DNA of 64,000 nucleotides from Kitasatospora sp. A2-31 (GTDB lineage Bacteria; Actinomycetota; Actinomycetes; Streptomycetales; Streptomycetaceae). The stretch's first letter is position 1. Each line of letters opens with the position of its first letter. Made by a program: the position numbers and the translations under genes. This document shows positions 34,473-42,887 of the stretch, in pieces. The notes under the pieces are model-generated. The model saw nothing but the letters and a program-made list of their open reading frames with translations, did no database searches and was not told the origin of the DNA. The stretch lies in NCBI RefSeq assembly GCF_022288725.1, contig NZ_JAKNTA010000005.1, forward strand, positions 347,658-411,657, given 5' to 3'.

Positions 34473-34510
34473 CGGGGCGCGGAGCGGCGGAGACCGCCGT
34501 CCGCGCCCCG
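34473..34510. terminator. Bidirectional compound hairpin
   Basis: Outer 11-bp stem (34473-34483 with 34500-34510) plus inner 6-bp stem CGGCGG/CCGCCG (34485-34490, 34494-34499), one bulged G. It lies between the SPW gene and the convergent fumarase gene. Confidence 0.82.
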
Positions 34511-34533
34511 GCGCGTGTTGCGGGGGTCCGGCG

Positions 34534-35928
34534 CTAGGGCCGCGTCATCCGCAGGACGTCCAGTGCCTCGTCCAGCTGCTCCGGCGTGAGCAGCCCCTGC
34601 TCCAGGTACCCGCGCTCCAGCACCACCTGGCGGATCGTCCTGCGCTCCGCCAGGGCCTGCTTGGCGACCTTGGCGGCCTCCTCGTACCCGATGTACCGGT
34701 TGAGCGGGGTGACCACCGACGGCGAGGACTCCGCGTACTCGCGAGCCCGGTCGACGTTGGCGGTGACGCCGTCGACCGTCCGGTCGGCCAGCAGCCGGGC
34801 GCTGTTGGCGAGCAGCCGGATCGACTCCAGCACGTTGCGGGCGATCACCGGGAGCATCACGTTCAGCTCGAAGTTGCCGCTCGCACCGGCCACCGTGACG
34901 GTGGCGTCGTTCCCGATCACCTGGGCCGAGACCATCAGCACCACCTCGGGCAGGACCGGGTTCACCTTGCCGGGCATGATCGACGAACCCGGCTGCAGGT
35001 CGGGCAGGTTGATCTCGCCGAGCCCGGTGCGCGGGCCCGATCCCATCCAGCGCAGGTCGTTGGCGATCTTGGTGAATCCGACCGCGACGGTGCGCAGCTG
35101 ACCGCTCAGCTCGACCAGGCCGTCCCGCGCGCCCTGGGCCTCGAAGTGGTCGCGGGCCTCGGTCAGCGGCAGGTCGGTGGTCCGGGCCACCTCCTCGATG
35201 ACGGCCGCGGAGAAGCCGGGCGGGGTGTTGATGCCGGTGCCCACCGCCGTGCCGCCGAGCGGCAGTTCGGCCACCCGGGGGAGCGTGGCCAGCAACCGCT
35301 CCCGACCGTGCCGCACCTGGGCCGCGTACCCGCCGAACTCCTGGCCGAGGGTGACGGGCGTGGCGTCCATCAGGTGCGTCCGGCCGGACTTCACGACCTC
35401 GGCGAACTCCGCCGACTTGCGCTCCAAAGCCTCCGCCAGGTGCTCCAGCGCCGGGACCAGGTCGTGGGTGACGGCGGCGGTGGCCGCGATGTGGATCGAG
35501 GACGGGAAGACGTCGTTCGAGGACTGGCTGGCGTTGACGTGGTCGTTCGGGTGGACCGGCCGGCCCAGCCGCTCGGACGCCAGGGTGGCGATCACCTCGT
35601 TGGCGTTCATGTTCGACGAGGTGCCCGAGCCGGTCTGGAACACGTCCACCGGGAACTCCGCGTCCCAGCGGCCCTGCGCGACCTCCTCCGCGGCCGCCGC
35701 GATCGCCTCCGCGGTCTCCGTGTCCAGCACCCCGAGCCGGGCGTTCACCCGGGCGGCGGCGGCCTTGATCCGTGCCAGCGCCGCGATGTGCGCGCGCTCC
35801 AACCGCTGGCCCGAGACCGGGAAGTTCTCCACCGCCCGCTGTGTCTGTGCCTGCCACTTGGCCGTGGCCGGTACCCGCACCTCGCCCATCGAGTCGTGCT
35901 CGGTCCGGTACTGCTGCTCGTCGCCCAT
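34534..35928 (-). CDS. fumC: Class II fumarate hydratase
   Basis: A 464-aa iron-independent fumarase that interconverts fumarate and malate in the TCA cycle. The superfamily signature GSSIMPGKVNPVLPE is present, plus the C1 region TGSGTSSNMNANEVI and C2 NDHVNASQSSNDVFPS. ATG 35928 has AGGAGG 9 nt upstream. A GTG start 39 nt earlier is possible but unlikely. It stands alone with no operon partner. Length fits the E. coli FumC family (about 467 aa). Confidence 0.97.
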   Translation of the reverse strand: MGDEQQYRTEHDSMGEVRVPATAKWQAQTQRAVENFPVSGQRLERAHIAALARIKAAAARVNARLGVLDTETAEAIAAAAEEVAQGRWDAEFPVDVFQTGSGTSSNMNANEVIATLASERLGRPVHPNDHVNASQSSNDVFPSSIHIAATAAVTHDLVPALEHLAEALERKSAEFAEVVKSGRTHLMDATPVTLGQEFGGYAAQVRHGRERLLATLPRVAELPLGGTAVGTGINTPPGFSAAVIEEVARTTDLPLTEARDHFEAQGARDGLVELSGQLRTVAVGFTKIANDLRWMGSGPRTGLGEINLPDLQPGSSIMPGKVNPVLPEVVLMVSAQVIGNDATVTVAGASGNFELNVMLPVIARNVLESIRLLANSARLLADRTVDGVTANVDRAREYAESSPSVVTPLNRYIGYEEAAKVAKQALAERRTIRQVVLERGYLEQGLLTPEQLDEALDVLRMTRP

Positions 35929-36538
35929 CGCGCGCTGCACCTCCTGGGAGGTCCCGTGGCCGCTCACGGCCCGGGGCCCGTCGCTGTCGGTCCTGCTCTT
36001 CGATCACCACAGCCGCGCGGGGCCCCCGGCTATTTCCGCCCGGCCGCCCCAGTTGATCACGCGCCGCTGGGCGGCCCTGCGGCCGGCCGGCGCCGGCAAG
36101 CCGCCTTCGGGCGCGCAGGGGGTGGACGCGCGCACGGGCGCCTCCGGGAGATCGGGGGTGGCGATCCCGACCGATGGGGCGCGGCGGTGCGGGAGAAGCG
36201 GGCAACTGTTCACTCGAAGGAGTGAAGATCGTGACGTCGGCCCGCTGAGTCGCCGTCACGCTCCGTACGCTCGGCCGCGGGCCAGGGAACGGGACTGCGA
36301 CAGTCCGGTTCCCGGGCCGGCGCGGCCGGCGGCCGGCCCCGGCGGGAACCGGGCCGGACGGCGGGTCCGCGGCCGGCGGGCGTTCGGCCGGCAGGGCGTC
36401 GGGCGCCGGGCTCCGGTCCGCGCGACCCGGCGGGCGCAGCACGGCAGCGCGACACCTCGGCCGGGACACCTCGGCGGGGGCGGAGACGGGGACGGACACG
36501 GGCACCGCCGAACGCGGGGCCGGCAACCAGGGGGCGGC
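35929..36538. other. Intergenic region between fumarase and the oxidoreductase pseudogene
   Basis: A 610-nt stretch with no convincing gene. It holds the short dyad at 36209-36226, an AT-richer patch near 36000-36060, and a run of GC-rich sequence before the ATG at 36539. The dyad lies 4 nt before a GTG (36231) that opens only a five-codon frame, too short to call a gene. Confidence 0.5.
36209..36226. promoter_or_regulatory. Candidate operator (TTCACTC-GAAG-GAGTGAA)
   Basis: A perfect 7-bp inverted repeat with a 4-nt spacer. The GAAGGAG part also looks like a ribosome site. Similar dyads occur upstream of HTH regulator genes in streptomycetes, but no regulator gene starts here. Confidence 0.45.
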
Positions 36539-38492
36539 ATGACGGCGGCGCGGCGGTCGGACGGCGGGGCGGTGGCTCGGGGTGCGGCCGGCGCCCGGGG
36601 CGGGACCGGGGTGCGGGGCGGGACCGGGGTGCAGGGCGGCGCCGTAGCTCAGGGCGCCCCCGGCGAAGGGGACGGCGCGGGCGGGGGGACCGGCGCCGGT
36701 CTGAGCCGGCGCAGGCTGCTCGGCGCCACCGCGGCCCTCGGCGGCGCCGTCTGGCTGCTCCGCGGTACGGTCGGCCCGGAGAGCGCGCAGGCCACGGAGC
36801 CGGCCCCGCCCGGACTGCCCGCCGGCACGGAACTGTACCGGCGCGTCTACCAGAACTGGTCCGGCGAGGTCCGCACCGACCAGCTCTGGACCTGCGCGCC
36901 GCGCACGCCCGAGGAGGTCCCGCGGCTCGCCGACTGGGCCCGGGCCAACGGCTGGCGGCTGCGTGCCCAGGGTCACCGGCACACCTGGGCCCCACTGACC
37001 GTCGCCGGCGCCACCCCGGAGTCCGCCCGCGTCCTGCTGCTGGACACCACCCGCCACCTGACGGCGATCACGGCGGACTCGCCGAGCACCGTGAGGGTCC
37101 AGACCGGCGCCACCATGGAGGACCTGCTCGCCCACCTCGCCGGCCGCGGCCTCGGCCTCACCAACTGCCCCGCCCCCGGCGAACTCACCGTCGGCGGGGT
37201 GCTCGCCATCGGCGGGCACGGCACCGCCGTCCCCGCGGTCGGCGAGCTCCGCCCGGACGGCCACGGCTACGGATCGGTCAGCAACCAGGTGACCCGGCTC
37301 ACCGCCGTCGTCCACGACCCGGCCACCGACCGCTACACGCTGCGCACCTTCGACCGTGCCGAGGCCGACAGCGCCGCCTTCCTGGTCCACCTCGGCCGGG
37401 CCTTCGTCACCGAGGTGGTGCTCCGGGCCGGCGCCGACCGATCCGCTGCGCTGCGTCAGCCGGGTGGACGTCCCGGCGACCGAGCTGTTCGCCCGCCCGG
37501 GCGCCGCCGGCCGGCCCCGCACCCTGGCCGGCTTCGTCGACCGGGACGGGCGCGCCGAGGTGATCTGGTTCGCCTACACCGACCGCCCCTGGCTCAAGAC
37601 GTGGAGCATCGCGCCCGACCGGCCGTTCGGCTCCCGTGCCGTCGACGAGCCCTACAACTACCCGTTCTCCGACAGCATTCCGGAACCGGTCGCCCGACTC
37701 GCCGGCCAACTCGTGGCCGGGGCCTGGGCATCGGCCCCGCTCTTCGGTCAACTCCAGTACCTGATCGCCAAGGTGGCCCTCACCGGGGACATCACCGACG
37801 TGCTGCTCTCCGGCACCCTGCTGCGCGACCTGCTCACCGGCGACGTCCTCACCCACCTGCTCGCCGGCGGCCTTCGCTCCGACCTCTGGGGGCCCTCGCG
37901 CACCCTGCTCAACTACGTCCGTCCGACCACCCTGCGGGTCACCGCCAACGGCTACGCCGTGCTGGCCCGGCGCGCCGACCTCCAGTGGGTCGTCGCCGAG
38001 TTCGCGGACCACTACCGGACGTTGCTCGCCGAGTACCGCGCCCGCGGTGAGTTCCCGGTGAACGGCGCGGTGGAGATCCGGGTCACCGGCCTGGACGACC
38101 CGGCCGCGTCCGGGGTGCCCGGTGCCAGGCCGCCGCTGCTCTCCGCCCTGCGCCCGCGCCCCGACCGGCCCGAGTGGGACACCGCCGTCTGGCTCGACGT
38201 CCTCGCCCTGCCCGGCACCCCCGGACTGCACCGGTTCGCCCGCGACCTCGAACAGTTCCTGCTGCGCACCTTCGACGGCACCCGGGCCGGCCTGCGCGTC
38301 GAGTGGTCCAAGGGCTGGGCCTACACCGAGGACGCCGCGTGGGCCGATCCGGACGTGCTCGGCCGGGTCGTCCCCGCCAGCCACCGCGAGGGCGGCGGAC
38401 CCGGCTGGGACGAGGCGATCGCCGTCCTGGAGCGCCACGACCCGCACCGGGTGTTCGGGAACCCCTTCCTGGACCGGCTGCTGGCCGGCTGA
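36539..38492 (+). pseudogene. Tat-exported FAD oxidase (cholesterol-oxidase class II-like), frameshifted
   Basis: The N-terminal frame has a twin-arginine signal (LSRRRLLGATAALGGAVWLL) and an FAD-binding VAO-type domain with GGVLAIGGHGTAVP, the expected His-flavin region, to about 37430. The second part, from about 37440 to TGA 38492, is in the +1 frame and continues with CVSRVDVPATELF, WAYTEDAAWADPDVLG and HDPHRVFGNPFL, typical of the C-terminal substrate-binding domain. Reading passes smoothly if one base near 37437-37441 is removed. So it is a frameshift mutation or a sequence error. Start ATG 36539 has AGGGGG upstream. If intact, it would oxidise sterols or related alcohols outside the membrane. 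Residues 10-50 are a Gly/Ala tract. Confidence 0.8.
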
Positions 38493-38501
38493 CCCGGGCC
38501 G

Positions 38502-38612
38502 GTCGGGCTCCTGGTCGCCGGAGTGCTCGCGGTACGCCGCGTGCCGTTCCCGCTCGTCGTGGTGGCGGGCGCCGCGACCACCGCGATGCAGCGCCTCCGC
38601 AATGTCGCCTGA
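38502..38612 (+). pseudogene. Remnant of an AzlD-like transporter C-terminus
   Basis: An open frame of 36 codons ending TGA 38612 reads VGLLVAGVLAVRRVPFPLVV then a hydrophobic Ala/Thr tail. This resembles the C-terminal membrane segment of AzlD, the small subunit of branched-chain amino-acid exporters. No start codon, ribosome site or upstream part exists. It begins within 10 nt of the preceding stop, so it looks like a deletion relic next to another damaged gene. Assignment is by pattern memory and moderate. Confidence 0.45.
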
Positions 38613-38628
38613 CGGACCGCCGGCCCGG

Positions 38629-38949
38629 TCAGCCGGCGGCGCCGTCGGCCAGGCGTTCCTGCTGGATCTCGGGCCGCTTGCTGTCCCAGAGCAGCTCCCA
38701 CACCTTGAACACGCAGTGGTAGTCCCGCATGCTGCCCTTGGAGATCAGCAGATAGGTGTCGCCGTCCCGGAGCAGCGTGCGCTGCCGGCTGTTGAAGGGG
38801 TGCTGCGGCGTGTACGTCGGCACGATCCGCTTCAGTTCGGCGAGGGCGTCCGCCCGGCTGCCCTCGACCTCGGCCAGCACGTTGGTGCCCCAGATGCGGT
38901 CGTTGCCGACACCCTCGGTCTCCTGGACGACCAGTGCCCAGCGCGCCAT
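38629..38949 (-). CDS. Small conserved protein of unknown function
   Basis: A 106-aa soluble protein with a conserved-looking mix (MARWALVVQETEGVGNDRIW at the start, TYTPQHPFNSRQRTLLRDGD, YHCVFKVWELLWD) that lacks known motifs. ATG 38949 has GAGGGG 8 nt upstream. Codon bias is normal for the genome, so it is probably real. Similar proteins are, from memory, conserved hypotheticals in Streptomyces. It has no operon partner: convergent relic on one side, GNAT gene same strand on the other. Confidence 0.7.
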   Translation of the reverse strand: MARWALVVQETEGVGNDRIWGTNVLAEVEGSRADALAELKRIVPTYTPQHPFNSRQRTLLRDGDTYLLISKGSMRDYHCVFKVWELLWDSKRPEIQQERLADGAAG

Positions 38950-38990
38950 CTCCCACCCCTCGTCGGCCTGCGAAGACGGCCATCCTAAGC

Positions 38991-39056
38991 CGGGCCGCGG
39001 GCCGCGGGCCGCGGGCTTCGGACCGCTTCGGGCCGCTTCGGGCCGCGGGCCGCCGG
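38991..39056. repeat. GGGCCGC(GGGC) and TTCGG direct repeats
   Basis: Three to four direct copies of GGGCCGC are followed by copies of the 10-nt CTTCGGGCCG, just upstream of the 106-aa gene. They may be slippage-prone. No coding role. Confidence 0.6.
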
Positions 39057-39071
39057 CTCCGCCGCCCGTCG

Positions 39072-39623
39072 CTACGCCCCGCCCGGTGCCCCGCCGGCGA
39101 CGGCCAGCTGCTTGAAGAAGATGGTGGTCGGGCGCGCGACCCCGGCCGGGTCGGTCGCGAAGTCGGGCACCGTGCCGACCCGGGTCCAGCCCTCCGCCGC
39201 GTACATCCGCTCCGCCGGGCTCCCGGTCTCGGTGTCGAGCACCAGCAGCCGGATGCCGCGCTCGGACGCGCCCGCCTCCAGGGTCGCCAGCAGGCGTCCG
39301 GCCAGCCGCTGCCCCCGGTCCGCCGGGTGCACCATCAGTTTGGCCACCTCCGCCCGGTGCCGGCCGTTGGCGGGGACGGCCGGCCGGAGCTGAACCGTCC
39401 CGGCGATCCGGTCGTCGCCCTCGGCGCGGGCCGCCCAGAGCAGCAGCCGCCCGGCGGCGACCTCCGGGACCAGCGCGCGCCACCAGCCCGCCGCCTCCTC
39501 GGCGTCGAGCGAGGAGAGGAAGCCGAGCGAGGCCCCGGTGGCGACGGTCTCCACCAGCAGGGCCGCGAGCCGGCCCGTCGCGGCCTCCAGCTCGTCCGCC
39601 GTCAGTTGCTCGACTGTGTACAT
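39072..39623 (-). CDS. GNAT-family N-acetyltransferase
   Basis: A 183-aa enzyme with the GNAT core. Motif A is VAKLMVHPADRGQRLAGRLL (acetyl-CoA pyrophosphate loop RGQRLA), followed by RLLVLDTETGSPAERMYAAEGW as motif B. These proteins acetylate small amines or proteins using acetyl-CoA. ATG 39623 has GGGAG upstream. It is divergent from the acyl-CoA dehydrogenase gene, sharing 124 nt of control region with direct ACCAGTACCGCG copies. The substrate is unknown. Confidence 0.9.
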   Translation of the reverse strand: MYTVEQLTADELEAATGRLAALLVETVATGASLGFLSSLDAEEAAGWWRALVPEVAAGRLLLWAARAEGDDRIAGTVQLRPAVPANGRHRAEVAKLMVHPADRGQRLAGRLLATLEAGASERGIRLLVLDTETGSPAERMYAAEGWTRVGTVPDFATDPAGVARPTTIFFKQLAVAGGAPGGA

Positions 39624-39747
39624 GATCACTCCCTCGTGGCCGGTGGCCCGTGTCCGGCCCCGGTGCGCAATACTCGCCGGTACCAGCACCGCGACCAGTA
39701 CCGCGACCAGCCCGGACCGGTACCAGCCGAGACTACAAGGAGCTTCG

Positions 39748-40935
39748 ATGGCCAAGCCGACCCGGATCGACCCGGCCGACCTGCTCGCGGTCGGCGACAT
39801 GCTCACCGACGAGGAGCGGCTGATCCGCGACACAGTGCGGAAGTTCGCCGACGAGCGCATCCGCCCCGACGTCGGCGACTGGTTCGAGCGCGGCGTCTTC
39901 CCGGCCCGCGAACTCGCCCCGGAGCTCGGCGCCCTCGGCGTCCTCGGCATGCACCTCGACGGCTACGGCTGCACCGGCTCCACCGCGGTCGCCTACGGCG
40001 TGGCCTGCATGGAGCTGGAGGCCGCCGACTCCGGCCTCCGTAGCTTCGTCTCCGTCCAGGGCTCCCTCGCCATGCGCTCGATCCACGCCTACGGCTCGGA
40101 GGAGCAGAAGCAGCGCTGGCTGCCGGGCATGGCGGCCGGCGAGCTCATCGGCTGTTTCGCCCTCACCGAGCCCGACTTCGGCTCCGACCCCGCCAACATG
40201 CGGACGCGCGCCCGCCGCAAGGGGGGCGAGAACGGCGACTGGGTGCTCTCCGGCACCAAGATGTGGATCACCAACGGCAGCATCGCCGACGTCGCCGTCG
40301 TCTGGGCGCAGACGGACGAGGGCGTGCGCGGGTTCCTGGTCGAGCGCGGCACCCCCGGCTTCACCGCGAACGACGTGCACGGCAAGCTGTCGCTGCGCGC
40401 CTCGGTCACCAGCGAGCTGGTGCTCGACGAGGTCGTCCTGCCGGCGGACGCCGTCCTGCCCGGCGTGACCGGCCTGCGCGGGCCGCTCTCCTCCCTGGGC
40501 GAGGCCCGCTACGGCATCCTCTGGGGCACGGTCGGCGCCGCCCGCGACTGCTACACCGCCGCGCTCGAGTACGCCAAGAGCCGCATCCAGTTCGAGCGCC
40601 CCATCGCCGGCTTCCAGCTCACCCAGCAGAAGCTGGTCGAGATGATGCTGGAGGTGGAGAAGGCCTACCTGGTCGCGCTGCGGATCGGCCGGCTCAAGGA
40701 CGAGGGCGCGGCCCGTCCGGCCCACATCAGCTTCGGCAAGCTCAACAACGTGCGCGCCGCGCTGGAGATCGCCCGCAGCGCGCGCACCGTGCTCGGCGCC
40801 AACGGCATCACCACCGAGTACCCGGTGCTGCGCCACGCCAACAACCTCGAGTCGGTGCTCACCTACGAGGGCACCAGCGAGATCCACACCCTCGTCCTCG
40901 GCGAGGCCATCACCGGCGAGTCGGCCTACCGCTGA
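39748..40935 (+). CDS. Acyl-CoA dehydrogenase, glutaryl-CoA dehydrogenase-like
   Basis: A 395-aa FAD enzyme. Signature blocks are CFALTEPDFGSDPANMRTRA, GTKMWITNGSIADVAVVWA, and SLGEARYGILWGTVGAARDCY. The catalytic Glu lies in LTYEGTSEIHTLVLG. Similarity to GcdH (long YEGTxxIHxLxLG and the ADSGLRSFVSVQGSLAM stretch) suggests decarboxylating glutaryl-CoA dehydrogenase of lysine/tryptophan breakdown. ATG 39748 has AAGGAG 6 nt upstream. It is transcribed alone. Substrate assignment is family-level inference. Confidence 0.9.
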   Translation: MAKPTRIDPADLLAVGDMLTDEERLIRDTVRKFADERIRPDVGDWFERGVFPARELAPELGALGVLGMHLDGYGCTGSTAVAYGVACMELEAADSGLRSFVSVQGSLAMRSIHAYGSEEQKQRWLPGMAAGELIGCFALTEPDFGSDPANMRTRARRKGGENGDWVLSGTKMWITNGSIADVAVVWAQTDEGVRGFLVERGTPGFTANDVHGKLSLRASVTSELVLDEVVLPADAVLPGVTGLRGPLSSLGEARYGILWGTVGAARDCYTAALEYAKSRIQFERPIAGFQLTQQKLVEMMLEVEKAYLVALRIGRLKDEGAARPAHISFGKLNNVRAALEIARSARTVLGANGITTEYPVLRHANNLESVLTYEGTSEIHTLVLGEAITGESAYR

Positions 40936-40944
40936 CGGGTCCGC

Positions 40945-40961
40945 ACCCGCCTCCGGCGGGT
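40945..40961. terminator. Short hairpin after the GcdH-like gene
   Basis: Perfect ACCCGCC-TCC-GGCGGGT stem (7 bp, 3-nt loop), 9 nt past the stop codon. A plausible terminator of modest strength. Confidence 0.45.
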
Positions 40962-41161
40962 CGGCTGGCGGCGCCGACCGGTGCGCCGCCGGGACGTCCG
41001 GCCCCTCCGCTGCCCGGGCGGGGGGCAGGGGGGCGACACCGGCCGGACACCCGCTGTTCCGGCTGCCGACACGTCCCGGACCGGCAGTGCGTGGAACATG
41101 TCGCGGTCGGCGCGGCCCCGGATCGGGGGCGCCGGCCGCGCCACGTGAAAGGAACCGCGCC

Positions 41162-42040
41162 ATGTCCACACCTCCGCTGCCGCGCCCCCGGGTCCTCGTC
41201 GTCGGCATCGACGGCGTCCGGTACGACCTGCTGGGCCGGGTCCCGATGCCGCGGCTCACGGAGGTGGCCGAGGCCGGGTTCCTGGCGCCCGTCACGGTGG
41301 CCGGCTCCACGCCCACCATGTCCGGCCCCTGCTGGGCCACCATCGTCACCGGGGTCGAGCCCGCCAAGCACGGCGTCTGGGGCAACCACCTCGCCGGCAA
41401 CCGGCTGGACGTGTTCCCCGACTTCGCCACCCGCCTCGCCCGGCAGGACGGCCGCCGCACCTTCGTCGCCGCCGGCTGGGACCCGCTGATGATCAAGGAG
41501 TCCGGCGGCCCGCTGTTCCGCGCCCCGGGCCGCCTCTCGTACGTCGCGCCCGCGGCGGACACCCCCGAGGCCTGGGAAGCCGTGGACGAGGAGGTCACCC
41601 GCGAAGCCGTGCACGTCCTGGCCACGACCGACCCGGAGGCCTCCTTCGTCTACCTCGGAGCCGTCGACGAGACCGCGCACTTCCTCGGCTGCGGCGAGGA
41701 GTACCGGGCGTCCATGCGCACCGCCGACGAGCGCCTCGGCCGGCTGCTCGACGCCGTCCGCAGCCGCGCCGACCACGCCGACGAGGCATGGACGGTCATC
41801 GTCGTCACCGACCACGGCCACGTCGACGCCGGCGGCCACGGCGGCCGCACCCCCGAGGAGCGGACCGCGTGGGTGGCCTGCGCCGGTCCCGGCATCCCGG
41901 CCGCCCCGCCGACCGGCGAGATCCGCCACCCGGACGTCGCCGCCCAGGTATACGCGGCACTCGGTCGGCCCATCGATCCCCACTGGACTCTGGACGGCCG
42001 CCCGTTCCCGGTCGCGCAGCCCGCTCCCGCAGGCGTCTGA
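41162..42040 (+). CDS. Type I phosphodiesterase / nucleotide pyrophosphatase-family protein
   Basis: A 292-aa member of the alkaline-phosphatase-superfamily phosphodiesterases. The N-terminal metal/nucleophile region is VLVVGIDGVRYDLLGRVPMP with the catalytic Thr/Ser segment in STPTMSGPCWATIVTG. The second metal site is in LGAVDETAHFLGCGEEY and VVTDHGHVDAGGHGG. The N-terminus lacks a signal, so it is probably cytoplasmic. ATG 41162 has AAAGGA upstream. It is a single gene; substrate could be nucleotide-sugars or phosphonate-type esters. Confidence 0.85.
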   Translation: MSTPPLPRPRVLVVGIDGVRYDLLGRVPMPRLTEVAEAGFLAPVTVAGSTPTMSGPCWATIVTGVEPAKHGVWGNHLAGNRLDVFPDFATRLARQDGRRTFVAAGWDPLMIKESGGPLFRAPGRLSYVAPAADTPEAWEAVDEEVTREAVHVLATTDPEASFVYLGAVDETAHFLGCGEEYRASMRTADERLGRLLDAVRSRADHADEAWTVIVVTDHGHVDAGGHGGRTPEERTAWVACAGPGIPAAPPTGEIRHPDVAAQVYAALGRPIDPHWTLDGRPFPVAQPAPAGV

Positions 42041-42240
42041 CCGCACGGCGCGGCCGGGAACCCCCGGGCCGGTGCGCCGCGTGTACTCCTGAAGGCGGAG
42101 GCCGTACCCCCACGGTCGGAGGAACGGTCGCGACCTCGTGGTGACGACCCGGCAGGCGGGTCGGCCCCAGGATGGAAACATCTCCGGCCCGGGAGCACGG
42201 GCCGGGCGGACGGACATCGGACAGAGAGGGCACGGCGGGC

Positions 42241-42723
42241 ATGAACGGCATCGTGAGCAAGGTCGCAGTCGGGGTCGCGGGTACGGGCATGGCCGTCGCC
42301 GTCGCGACCATCGCGATCGGCCCGCGGGTCTCCGACTGGTACGACGGCCGGCACCAGGAGCAGGCCAGCTACGCCAAGGGCAGCGACGCCAAGGCGGACC
42401 GCCACTCGATGCCGTCCTGGCTGCCGGACAACGCCACCTCGGTCCACTACCTGATGTCCACGACCGGGGACGACCGCCTGCTGCGCGCCACCCTGCCGGA
42501 CGGCCGGCTGCCCGCCGGCTGCACGCTGGGCACGCCCGCCCGGAGCGTCCACCCGATGCCGGCGAGCCTCAAGGCCGGCTGGTTCCCGGAGAGCGTCGCG
42601 GCCAGGACCACCGGCAGCTGCGGGCACTACAGCGTCACCCTGACGGGCAACCAGCTCTACGCGTGGCAGGACGGCGCCGCCGTCCAGGCCGCACTGCGGG
42701 CGGGGCACCAGGCCAAGCACTGA
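42241..42723 (+). CDS. Small membrane-anchored or secreted protein, unknown
   Basis: A 160-aa protein with a hydrophobic N-terminal helix (VGVAGTGMAVAVATIAIGP, residues 10-28) that could be an anchor or signal. The outer part has two Cys (in AGCTLG and SCGHYS) likely to pair. No named motif is seen. ATG 42241 has GAGGG about 10 nt upstream. It is followed by the MFS gene on the same strand, 165 nt later. Function unknown. Confidence 0.65.
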   Translation: MNGIVSKVAVGVAGTGMAVAVATIAIGPRVSDWYDGRHQEQASYAKGSDAKADRHSMPSWLPDNATSVHYLMSTTGDDRLLRATLPDGRLPAGCTLGTPARSVHPMPASLKAGWFPESVAARTTGSCGHYSVTLTGNQLYAWQDGAAVQAALRAGHQAKH

Positions 42724-42887
42724 GCCCCTGCCGGGACCGGTGCCGGACCGGCCCCCCGGACCACCCCGTGCGGGGGCGGGCGGGCGCCGCACTGGTCCGC
42801 GCGGCCGACCCCGGGTGTCGCGGACCAGGCGCGCTGCGGTAGGACGGAGCGAGGAGAATCCGCCCGCGCCGTCCCGTGAGGAGCCCC

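Noticed and set aside
36231..36248. Five-codon frame with a good ribosome site (GTG 36231)
   Set aside because: Too short to support as a gene. It might be a leader, but no downstream pair or conserved residues are visible.
38502..38612. Treating the AzlD-like stretch as a real small gene
   Set aside because: No start codon with ribosome site and no upstream domain. It is recorded as a relic only.
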